Program-made: the position numbers and the translations under genes
Shown: positions 54,350-64,000 of the stretch, one piece after another
How positions within the stretch are numbered: position 1 is the first letter of the stretch
Layout of the letters: each line of letters begins with the position of its first letter
Notes under the pieces: model-generated
Seen by the model: only the letters and a program-made list of their open reading frames with translations
Database searches by the model: none
Told to the model about the DNA's origin: nothing
DNA from: Paraspadella gotoi
Lineage: Eukaryota; Chaetognatha
Assembly: GCA_051294375.1 (NCBI GenBank)
Contig: CM119266.1
Coordinates: 22,854,638-22,918,637 of the forward strand
DNA: 64,000 nt
Direction of reading: 5' to 3'

Positions 54350-57300
54350 TTTAAATATTCGATGAAATCACGTCAATGCTATTCGTTGATTAAAAAAAAT
54401 TGAAAAACTAATTCCATTACCTAGAACGCGCTATAAGGAAAAAGAGCCAGTGACTTTTTTCTTATATTTTTTTATATCGATAGATGTTGGAATGACGGGA
54501 ATATTGTAAATTTCTCAAGTTTCGCTTTAATCGCCGACCTCACTTGTGGAGAAATCCTTAAGGAAACCCATTTCAAAATTCCCACCCTTTTTTAACATTC
54601 TTGCCTTTTTAAGGATTTTCGGCCGATTCTGACTTCCTCTTACTAACTTATAATTCCCGCTAAGTTTAATTTTTTATTTCTTAAAACGAGCGAAGGGAAT
54701 CCATAACTTTCTGTTATATCTATAATTTTCTGCGTAAAAAAATATAATGAATACATTAACATTGGGATATTTATGAAAGTAAAATAGTCTCTGTGAGCCT
54801 GTGAGAGTTAAATAATTTAAAAGATTCGCCTATTTTATTTTATTTTGAAAAAATGACATTAAAGTGAAGTTAGTTGAACGTCTTCCAGCTCATTTCCAGT
54901 AAACATCCCCGTGTTCTCTAACATAAGAATAATTGTTTACTTTTTGCTGGTTGGAAAAGAAAAGATAAATAGTTAGGCTGGATTTGGGTGAATAATATTT
55001 TGTAGAATTTTGTTAAGCATGCTTGTATATCAGTGAAGCAAATATTTAAGTTTTGAAAAAAAAAATTATATTTTCTTTATCCAAAAAAAACTTTAAAGTA
55101 CTATAGTTACAATTTAGCCTTTTTTTCTTTTCAGGAATCACTAAAAAAGAATTTAATTTTTCATTTATTTTTATGGGGTTTCATTAGTTTTAAAATTCAT
55201 TATAATTTTGTCTTAGTTTGAACACTCACCCGTAAAGAGCGTTTCAGCAAAAATAATTCTAATATTGTTAACTTTGTATGTGCCTAATGATTATGGCTTC
55301 ATTTGGTACTATTGCCATCCCTTATCTTTGTTCCTTTCAAGAGATTACTCAGGGGAAAAATCAGTTTTTTTCTCTCAACCTTCCTTTTAATTTTCTTATT
55401 AAATTAAATTTCATTGTGCAAACCAAGACCAATGGACTTTACAATGTTGGTTTACTATGAAGAGTCTTGATCATAATGCAAAAGAAAAATTTATGCAGCC
55501 TTGAGACAAGAGGCTTTCTTAAATCTCAAATTCGCAAAGTAATATAATAGTTACATACCCTAGCCCCGTTTACAATTTTTTTGGAAAAGCCAAAAATTTC
55601 CCTTTCATTCTATAGTTAAAAACAAGGTTTTGAAAATTTCTCCGGAGTATGACTAGTGCATTTCCCCTTGGCTTGTTTGATATTAAAATCCTTTATCAAA
55701 TGCCATTAAGACGAATTTGGCTAGCTCTTTAAGACTATAACGCTATCGTGAAATCGTGTGTTTACAACCTGTTTTTTACCGAGAATTTTTCTGGCAATCT
55801 CGTTTGCAATTTGGGTAGTCAGATTTTTTTAACGGAAATCCTCTATTAGAAAAATGTTTGAATTTTTTTTTTAAGCGAGTTCTCGTCATACATTACCCTC
55901 TTATAGTTCGGTTGTTTTCAATATTAAGATTTATTCGACTCATCATTTATTCTTTTACGTTAAAAATCCACATCTTTTCCCTCCGCCTGTTTTCTTTACA
56001 AACGCGACGGTTCTTTCCTCTTTTTTTCCTTTCCTCCTTTCAAATCTCTGTTTCTACTCAATTCCCTTCACCCTAAGCCCCCCTTCTCCTCTCCTTTCCC
56101 CTCCCACCCTCTACCCTCTCTCCGCTTTTTCCGTCCGCGCATTAAAAGAGAAAAATACGTAACAAATGCGGTTTGAAAAGAACTCGATTGCCCACGCCGT
56201 CCTCCAGACCCATAATTTCTCACTAAATGTTAAAGAAGAGGAGAGGGGATGAGCCTTTTATCTCTGTTTTGCGCCGCCGAGAGGGATGGAGGGAGGAAAG
56301 TGGAGGAAAGGGAGGAAATTGGAGGAGACGAAAGGCACGGGAGATTTGGTGGAGACGGATCGCGTTTTTTGGTCTTTGGGAAGACCGGACAAAAAGAGAG
56401 AGGAGAGAGAGACGAGAGAGAGAGGGAGAGAGAGACGAGAGAAAGAGAGCTGACGAAGACGAGAGGAGAGAAGAGAGGAGAGCCCGATGAGTGAGCATGG
56501 TAATTCGTGAAAGAAGCGGCCGATGAAGCGTGACAAGATATTAAAAAATAAAATTAAGAATAAAAAGTTGAAAAAACTCATTAAAAAAATCTTCATACTA
56601 TTTTTTAGGATAAATTCATAGAAATTGAAATATATTTAATTAATCCTCACCAAATGTTATTAAATAATAAAAACTGTCAGAAAAAAAATATTCCCAAAAC
56701 GAGTAATCCCGTCTTTTCCCTCCACAAAAAACAACAGAGAAAACCTTGTAATGGCGCGAGAACCGCTATCCCGGGGTGCAGACAATGTAAACACCGTTAT
56801 TCATGGGCCCATTGATTCAATCCAGAGAGACAGTTTATTGTCTGTTTGAGTCCAAAAAACCCCGCGCCAACGTCGCTAAACCTCCACGGCGCACGTCGTT
56901 TTTCGTGGTGGAGGTGGATTCGCGAATCGCCTGCTACCATGAAAGGAGCGATTAGTAACGCATCGAGAGAATTCCTTCTTCTTTTCCCTTTCACCTTCGT
57001 AAACCCTTCACTCCACGTCACTTCCCACGTTTCTTGCGTCCCTTTCTCTTTCACTCCCACCACCTCCAAATCGTCTTCTGCCATTCGCTCAAAACTTCCC
57101 ACGATCGGCGAGCGAATGCGGACTTCCTGAATATCCTGCGGGGCGGGTGGCGAGCGATGTCTCTTCGCCGCTCGGTTAGGTTTTTTTTTTCAATCGCCGA
57201 CCACTTATCAAACCTTAACCAAATCTTACTCATATTTGTTTAAAAATTCTTCTTGGTCTACAAATTTATAATTCACACAGCCTTGACACAGTTGTTCAAA

Positions 57301-58130
57301 ATCTATTTTGTAACTTTTTTTACGACCACTTCTTCAGGAGACCGTCAAACATCTGTCCATCAAAACAGGAAACCTTTAAAAACCCCCCCCCAAAAAAAAA
57401 CCCTTTCTTCTAACGACAGAAAAACGTCAGTCAAACAAACCCGTTACCTTTTTTTTTCACATCAACCTGCTTAGCCCTCTTGTAACCCATCTCACGATGA
57501 CCATATCCCCTCGCCCCTCCCCCTTCCACCAGAGCGGCGCGATTTATTGCCTTCCGCCGTCAGCGCCTTAACAAGAAGCCATCATCGCCAGCACTAAGTC
57601 AAAGTTCCAAACGCCAGGCGAGACACAAAACGGATTTGCGGCCGACTGATTTAATTGGTCGGACTTTATTATGAATTCCTTCACTCCCTTTTTTCGTTTC
57701 TCACAAACACTCCTCTCTCTCTCTCTCTCTAAGCTCCCTCTTTCCCCTCTCTCTGTCCTCTACCCCTGTCTCAGCCCTTTCCAACATCGCACCGCGTTCG
57801 CTCGCGCCATATGAGGGGCCCAGCGAGTTTATAACGCAATAATAATAACGATTTCGCCTGCAAATAAGGGAATTATGGAACCGAAACGTGGAAACTCGAT
57901 TAGATCCTTTCAAATTCGAATGGAACGAGACTGGGCCATCCTCTTTGATTTCCCGCCTCGCTAACCCAAATTACAATGAATCGATTCGTTTTTTAAAAAA
58001 AAATAAAAAACTCTTCTACGTTAAAATTTATAATAAACTCTTCTCCTCTAATGATAGATAGCGATCAGAACGCTTCATGGAAATAAGGTAGACGTGTCCA
58101 ACGGAATCCTTTCTCACATCGCTCAATTTC
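54350..58130. other. intronic AT-rich unique DNA without supported gene
   Basis: The longest nearly repeat-free part of the Dfd intron. Short GC-richer patches lie at 56750-57180 and 57480-57640. No ORF has convincing composition. It would be the first place to look for intronic enhancers. Confidence 0.45.
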
Positions 58131-58140
58131 TTTCAAACAC

Positions 58141-58155
58141 CTCTCTCTCTTCTCT

Positions 58156-58193
<38 letters not shown>

Positions 58194-58198
58194 CTCTT

Positions 58199-58229
<31 letters not shown>

Positions 58230-58425
58230 TCTTCTCTCTCTCTTCTCTCTCTCTCTTTCTTCTCTCTGGGATGTTCGTGACTTCAAGATTAATTGAGAAC
58301 AAATGTGTTCTGCGATTACCTCCCAGCCTCATTGCCCCTGTTTGGATCGTTGCCTTTTAACTGGTAAATTCAAATAAAATTCATAGAAACGTTTCTTCTC
58401 TCTCTCTCTCTCTCTCTCTCTTCCT

Positions 58426-58465
<40 letters not shown>

Positions 58466-58485
58466 TCTCTCTCTCTCTCTTCTAT
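58141..58485. repeat. two imperfect (CT)n tracts near the intron donor
   Basis: CT-rich runs at 58141-58266 and 58394-58485 are separated by about 125 unique bases, less than 1 kb from the Dfd donor. Confidence 0.93.
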
Positions 58486-59033
58486 TTCCCTCTGCCTTTT
58501 TTAACTCTATATGAAGTCTCTTGATAAACAAGCGGAAATAATTTACTTTGAATTGATTGTGTTCAAAAATTTTTTTGTTGACAGGATTGTCTTCGAAGCC
58601 AATTAAAGATGAATAGACGTGATTAAAATTCAGTCATGTTTCTCTCGGTTGGTCTAACACTTTCAAGTAAGTCGTTGAAAATTTAACTTTTATAATTTTT
58701 TTTAATCGGTAGTTTTTTTTAATTTTTAAACGATATTTTTAATAAGTTTTTTTATCCAGAATAATATCAGAAATATCAACGAAGATAATTTTAATTTTTA
58801 CGATGAAAGTTTTACATTACGTCATTTAAGATTAATTTCGAAATTTTCTCTTTCATCCGTTTTTCCGAAGCCCTCACATTTGACAGTGTTTCTGATACTT
58901 TTTATAAAAGTTTAAATTAAAAACACATTCCTATCGGATAGCACCCACTCTCCAGGAGTACAATAAGACAAACAACCTTAATTACTCTTTACACACCCTT
59001 TCAGCCCCCCCCTTTGGCACCGCCCTCTCTTAC

Positions 59034-60122
59034 ATGTAGCGACGTGTAAACTTTCCTTCAATCCATGGGTAAATGAACGGGCGCCTGTCGTTTCCGTTGT
59101 TGGTCGGCCATCTCGAGGTCGTCGGGGTATCAGGCGTCGAAGCCGTTGACCCAGCCGAGGGTCGTGGTGGGGGTGGTGGGGATGATCGTGTGGGTGAAAG
59201 GGGGTGGGGAGGAGATGGGGGTCGAGTGACGAGAGGAGGCGGAGGCTGCGTTCGGCGGCGGCGGAAAGTGTTGTGAGAGTGATGTTGCTGATGGGGCTGG
59301 AGGCTGCTGCTGTTGATGGTGAAACCGGCGGCACGAGTGGTTGCGCGCAAGCGACTGGGACAGCAGGCGACGGGCATACCCGTTTGGAGGCGGCCAGGGA
59401 ATGCGGCGGCATTGGGAGGCCCCCCTCCGGCGGGCTCCATGCCGCAAGGGCCGGCGGCGAGAGAGATAACCCTGTAGTCAGACGGACGTTTGTGGGTGGC
59501 TCTGCGGAGTCGGCCGTGGCGCCGATCAACATAGTTGGCGCCCGGCGCCAAGGTTTTGATGATGGGGCGGGAGTCCGGCGACGCCGCCCCCGGGTCCTGA
59601 GTTCATGGAGACGGGCGCTTGCGGCGTCCACCGGCGACCGGATCCTGATTTGAGTGGGCCGGATCCCCCGCCGAGCAGCCGCCCCACCGGCCCGCCCCGC
59701 CGCCTCCCGCCGTTTGCTCATTCCGTTGGCGGGGCCGTTGCTGCAATGCTGCGACGTCTGTTTGTTGCTGGCTGCTGTTGTTGCTGCTGCGACTGCATGC
59801 AACGGAAGACATGTTGTGATGAGAGGGAACGCCCGGCATCTGAGCAAGCATAGTTTACTGCGTTGTTTGGTGCCGTTAGTGTTCCTCGTAGCCCGCTGGT
59901 TCGTAAGGTTGCTAGTAAGGTGATGGGAGGCTCGCGATAGTGGTGGTGATGGTTTGGTGGCATGATGGTCGTGGTAGTAGTCGCCGGGGTAGGTGGTGGG
60001 TTGGTGCCCGTAACCGGACACCCGTAATCGTCCAGGGCGGCGGGCGGGAATTTGGGTGTCGAGCAGGTTGTTGTAGGGCGAGGCCGCCGCCGACGAACGA
60101 GGTCCATGAAAAAGGCGCTCAT
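59034..60122 (-). CDS. Dfd: Hox4/Deformed 5' coding exon, interrupted by indels
   Basis: This exon encodes the Hox4 N-terminus and the YPWM motif that contacts Exd/Pbx cofactors. ATG at 60120-60122 starts MSAFFMD, close to the Hox4/Dfd N-terminus MSSFLM. The Hox4-type DPKFPP is readable at about 60042-60060 if one extra base at 60057 is skipped. Tyr- and His-rich stretches follow in other frames: SGYGHQPTTYPGDYYHDHH just below 60021, QPYEPAGYEEH at 59879-59911, and Gln/Asn-rich sequence from 59851. The end encodes PFIYPW (59061-59071), where one extra base at 59060/59061 breaks YPWM. The donor is GTAAGA from 59033. The last base, T at 59034, joins CC of the homeobox exon to make a serine codon. 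At least five frame changes occur. They resemble raw long-read insertions, so I infer assembly error rather than a pseudogene. The true exon is probably somewhat shorter than 1,089 bp. Confidence 0.85.
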
Positions 60123-61250
60123 TGCTTTCTTTCCTTGTTTTTTTCCTTGTTAATGTTTATTTGAACAATATTTTTTATTCGATTTGGATCGACGTATAAA
60201 ATTTAAACGTTCTTTTTTTTTCTTTTTTCTTTTTTTCGTTTCGAGGCCCGCGTGTGAGTAGTATTTTTAATTTAATAATATTACTTTTATTTTTCATGAA
60301 CGATTGATGAGTCGAAGTGGCGAAGTTAAAAACCGTTGGAAGAAAAAAATTGAACGACAATTTAATTATTTCTTTTTCTTTTTTTTTTCGCCGATGAAAA
60401 CGATATTGTTAATTGAATTTTCGCTGCGTCACGCTGCGTCGGCGTCCGCGTCACGGAGACGCCACGAGTCCGAGTTCGACGTCGCCGCCATGAATCACGA
60501 AAAAAATAAACGGACGAAGGATTCGATTTTTTTTTTTTTTACGAAGACGTGAGGGGGAAAAAATAAAAAGAGCGCCGCGATCTCGCTCTCTCTTCGCGCG
60601 CGCGGTGTGGGGGAATTGAATTTGAATGAAAAAACGCGGAGACGCGACAATGAGACGGAGACAAAAACGGCGCGCTCGTTCTCTCGCGGGTGTGTTCGGC
60701 GGAGAATGGGGGGGGAAGGGGCGCGCGTGAGTAATCGCGCGAGTGAGAGAGAGAGAGAGAAGAGAGATAAAGAGCGCGAGAGAGAGAGACACGTTTTCGC
60801 GAGATTTTTTTTTTTTCGCTGTTGTTCCGTTCGTTGATGATTTACGCTTCTCGGCTCTCTCTCTCTCTCTTTTTCGTTTCACTCGCTCTCTGTCCGTTTT
60901 TTAATCTTTTACTCTCTCTCTCTCTTTATTTGTTTTTTTTTCTCTCGTCTCGTTTCTGAGGCAAAACGGGGAAGTTTCGAGTGACGTCGTCGAAAGAAGC
61001 GAAGACAGAGACAGAGACGGGGGGGGGGTGAATTCGGCTGCGAAGCCGCGACGGTGGCGTCAATGCTGCGTCGATGACGATGATGACGTCGACTGACACC
61101 CGACGGACGATTGGCGACGACGATGGCGACGACTCCGCGACGAGGCCTGTTATGATAAACTAGGAAGGAAGCGTGACTTTTTTTCGATAGGAGTGTCTAC
61201 GATGACGACGACGACGATGACGGACGATGACGACGGACGACGAATATAAA
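60123..61250 (-). promoter_or_regulatory. Dfd: Dfd 5' UTR and promoter-side GC-rich region
   Basis: This is the sequence immediately upstream of the Dfd start codon. It is richer in GC and CpG than the rest of the window, especially 60420-60720 and 60960-61250. It holds a GCCGCCAT (YY1/Pho-type) site at 60484-60491, GA runs at about 60745-60790, and CGA/GAC triplet clusters near 61201-61240. The transcription start cannot be fixed: no clear TATA box with a matching initiator is seen on the minus strand. Promoter status is inferred from position and composition. Confidence 0.45.
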
Positions 61251-61296
61251 GATTTATGTTCTCTCGGAGTGGAGTAACGGACGACAGAGACGAGGC

Positions 61297-61305
61297 AAAA
61301 ATTAA

Positions 61306-61348
<43 letters not shown>

Positions 61349-61350
61349 TT
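61297..61350. repeat. (CT)n tract upstream of Dfd
   Basis: A CT run of about 50 bases with one CC interruption. Confidence 0.93.
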
Positions 61351-62539
61351 CTTCTTTCAAAACCCAGTTCTTTACTATAATGGAATTTCTAGTTACACTT
61401 GGGAAATAGTTATTTACCTTCATTTAAAATTTACATTTATTTATTAAAAAAAAACATTTATAAAATAATATACAAAGTTTTTTTTAAAAGTGATGTAAAT
61501 AATATTTATTTATATTTTCGATTTATATTAATTCTGAATTGAGCGTAATATTAGTATATTACCTTACTTCCCAATCATGTGAAATTGACGAAGAATAAAA
61601 AATATTTTTAAAAAAATTGTTGTTTCGATCATTTGTTTTCATTTCCAAGCGGCATCGGAGTGTTCTTTTTTTTTTTTTCAGCTGGCTTCGTAATCGAATA
61701 AGAGGTGTATTTTTTCATCGGCCTTCAGTTTGGACTGAGTCTCTCTTTTCTCTCTCTCTTTTTTCATGCTTCCCTCTCTTTCTCTCTCTTCTCCGGCTCT
61801 CTCTCCTTTCCGAGGCCTCTCGGTCTCAGAAAAGCCTTGAAGATATTCTTGCGTCCCGTTTCGTGCGTGTGGGTTCTGTATGCTTGAACACAACTAAGAT
61901 GCGTATTGGCTGCGTGGATTTGAATGATATGTCGAGCTCTCCTTTTCTCTCTCTCTCTCTTCGTCTTTCTCTCTCTCTCTTTCTTCTCTTTCCCTCTCTC
62001 TTTCTCCTTCTCTGTTTTTCTTCGCGTCCTCCTCCTCCTCGCTCTTCCTCGTTCTCGTCCATCGCTCGTTCTCTGTCCGCGGATTCGCCCGATCGTCGAA
62101 CGCGACGCTTCTCATTTGGTCGACTCGTTTCCGAGCGTCGTCCAGGTCCGGATTCTCATCCCGATCTTTCGGCTTCGGGCTCTCGCGCGCGATACGGCGG
62201 CCGCTCAGCGAGACGCCTGCTGCCACCTATTTTTCGAAATCGCGGAACCTCCGCTTCTCGCGGAACCTACGTTCGATGGCGACGACGACGACGACGACGG
62301 CAACTCCCGTAAGCCCGCGGGAAACGGGAGATAAATGTCAGGCCATAACCATAAAAGGAGAGAACAATAATCTTTGGGCGATAAAACACAAATGAACTCT
62401 TGAAAAGTTTGACGATAGAGTGAAAACTGCGAGCGCCGCCTTTTCGCCACTCGGCCGAACCCCCCCTCCTCCGCCCCCCCTTTACGCACACGCCCGTCAA
62501 TGGGATTCATTACGCAACAAGGTGTATAACACATGAATA
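61351..62539. other. gene-free upstream flank
   Basis: AT-rich sequence grades into CT-rich and then GC-rich DNA (62020-62300). It ends in a (GAC)n run at 62280-62299. The 231-codon frame at 61617-62312 is dominated by CT-repeat residues and is not supported. Confidence 0.5.
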
Positions 62540-62640
62540 ATTCTTTTCAGCTCGTTACGTAAGGACGGGGTCATTACGGGACGTAAACTGTTTCAGCTGG
62601 GCCGGCGGGTTGTGTATATAAAGTGTTTGTCTGTGTGTGT
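62540..62640 (+). promoter_or_regulatory. motif cluster upstream of Dfd: TTACGTAA palindrome and TATA-like box
   Basis: TTACGTAA, the perfect palindromic site of PAR-type bZIP factors, lies at 62555-62562. TCATTACGGG and ACGTAAAC follow within 30 bases. A TATATAAAG motif oriented to the plus strand is at 62615-62623. The cluster is about 2.4 kb upstream of the Dfd start and could be an enhancer or a divergent promoter. No convincing plus-strand coding exon follows. Confidence 0.25.
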
Positions 62641-62705
62641 GTTCGACGGGGCGTCGGGTGTGGGGTCTTTGACGGCGAATCCATGTGGCTTATAGACCGT
62701 ACCGA

Positions 62706-62780
62706 AGAGAGAGAGAGAGAGAGAGAGAGGAGAAGAGAGAGAGATGAGATGAGAGAGAGAGAAAGAGAAAGAGAAAGAGA

Positions 62781-62810
<30 letters not shown>
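62706..62810. repeat. imperfect (GA)n tract
   Basis: GA dinucleotides with GATGAG and AAAG interruptions. Confidence 0.93.
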
Positions 62811-62813
<3 letters not shown>

Positions 62814-63290
62814 CGACGGGAAAGAGAGAGTAAGAGACTATTTGGGAGTACCAAAACCATTTCTTAACGATTTACGTCATAAATTGGGAGTCCGGAATTT
62901 GTAACGAGTAGAGAGAGAGCAGAGAGTAAGAGAGAGAGAGAGAGGAGAGAGAGAACATTATGACGCTATATTTTTAGCTCATCGAAGGATGCAGGACAAA
63001 TTTGTTCAGGACAGGTAACTGTCGTGGTTTCTATATAGAAGCTTAAAGGACCGTCAAGCGGAGGCGAGTTGGATCTGACGAATTTGAAAACCTTCATTAG
63101 AAATAAAGAAAGAAAAAAACGGAATTTAAAAGATACGAGCGGTACAAACGCATTATGCCTTGTGAATACGACGACGAAGACGGACGAAACGACGTCAGAT
63201 GGCAAACGAGAACGAGGCTCCGCCCACCCTTTCTTTCCGATGACGGGAAGCGGATTCGCGGCATCCCTTTACGGAAACTGAACAGGTTGA

Positions 63291-63297
63291 GAGAAGA

Positions 63298-63344
<47 letters not shown>
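63291..63344. repeat. (GA)n microsatellite
   Basis: A GA run of about 50 bases with one GATA interruption. Confidence 0.95.
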
Positions 63345-63350
<6 letters not shown>

Positions 63351-63595
63351 TGACAGATCGATAGATAGACGTAGAGAATAGTAGCAAGAGACTATAGTAA
63401 AAGCATCCCAACTTCCATATGATTAAAGTTTCTTTAATATTTTACAGTTAGTTTTGGCCAACGCCCCCCCACCCTTAAAAAAGACTCTCCTTGCATTGCC
63501 TGCACCCTCCTCTTTCCCTACCACCATACTACTATCAAGCACTCTCACTCTTCCTGGATTCGACTTTCCAATTCCTAACTCGACCCATTTGACCT

Positions 63596-63653
63596 CGCTG
63601 CCGTCGCAGCGCCGTAGTCGCCGCAGCCGCCGCAGCCGTCGCAGCCGCCGGAG
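63596..63653. repeat. GC-rich triplet and nonamer repeat (CCGCAG/GTCGCAG)
   Basis: About six copies of GCCGCAGCC- or GTCGCAGCC-like units encode Arg/Ser repeats on the plus strand and Ala repeats on the minus strand. The surrounding frame (63454-63774) is unrecognised and not supported as a gene. Confidence 0.8.
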
Positions 63654-63828
63654 AGAAAAGGACGCAGCCATTTCCGCGTACGTTGCAGCGTCGTCGATGG
63701 GAAATTCCCAGAACCCGCAATCCTTGTCTCGATTCGTTCCTTACCCATTTTTAAGGGACCCGCCCTCGCTTTAATTCAAGGCCCTTTTTCCTTCTAGTCA
63801 AAGACCCCACTCTCTATCCACTAAGCTC

Positions 63829-63858
63829 TACATTCTCTCTTCTCTCATCTCTCTCTCT

Positions 63859-63922
<64 letters not shown>
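63829..63922. repeat. (CT)n tract at the window end
   Basis: CT dinucleotides with TTCT and CATC interruptions. The last 78 bases hold nothing recognisable. Confidence 0.95.
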
Positions 63923-63926
<4 letters not shown>

Positions 63927-64000
63927 CTCTCTAAATCCTCTCCTTCACCGCCTCCACAATCCTCCCTGACCTGCTTTTACATTTCCGATTTCCACTAACC

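Noticed and set aside
59034-60122. Dfd 5' exon as a pseudogene
   Set aside because: The homeobox exon is intact, splice phases match and the indels have the pattern of read error.
60478-60552. Plus-strand start codon in strong context (GCCGCCATG)
   Set aside because: The frame is 21 codons with a poly-T-encoded Phe run. The motif is better read as GCCGCCAT upstream of Dfd.

Overview
The window is eukaryotic animal DNA, most likely from an arthropod and possibly a crustacean. This rests on its single clear gene, a Hox4/Deformed homologue whose homeodomain reads TAYTRHQ, whose linker is of the HVA..NG type and which carries LPNTK just after the homeodomain. Very long (GA)n/(CT)n tracts fill the rest. 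There are no operons, CRISPR arrays or other prokaryotic features. Nineteen runs of N mark scaffold gaps. Several stretches carry dense random-looking indels, which looks like uncorrected long-read sequence used as gap fill.

Layout. 1-6.9 kb: gene-free DNA with long dinucleotide tracts. 6.9-25.3 kb: a complicated block. Segments A (6888-9367), B (14781-15233), C (15695-17118) and D (24918-25345) are relatively clean. A single noisy run at 17346-23065 carries A'-B'-C'-D' in the same order. Between A and B lies a 3.2-kb satellite array with a unit of about 70 bp, followed by a 25-bp-scale minisatellite and CT-rich DNA. Between B and C lies an insertion of about 460 bp that is missing from the noisy copy. 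25.3-33 kb: a coding-like open frame of uncertain status, then gap-riddled, purine-rich DNA with many simple repeats. 33-37 kb: gene-free 3' flank.

37,685-60,122 (minus strand): the Hox4/Dfd gene. The homeobox exon (37685-38169) is intact. The 5' exon (59034-60122) holds the initiator MSAFFMD, the Hox4-type DPKFPP and the YPWM core, but it is broken into several frames by small indels. Donor and acceptor phases agree, giving an intron of about 20.9 kb. The intron contains many GA/CT tracts, several gaps, a few Hox/Exd-like sites and no convincing second gene. 60.1-64 kb: GC-rich promoter-side sequence with CGA triplet runs, a PAR-bZIP-like palindrome and a TATA-like motif.

No transposase, reverse transcriptase, tRNA, rRNA or other Hox gene could be recognised. 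Most other open frames are translations of simple repeats.
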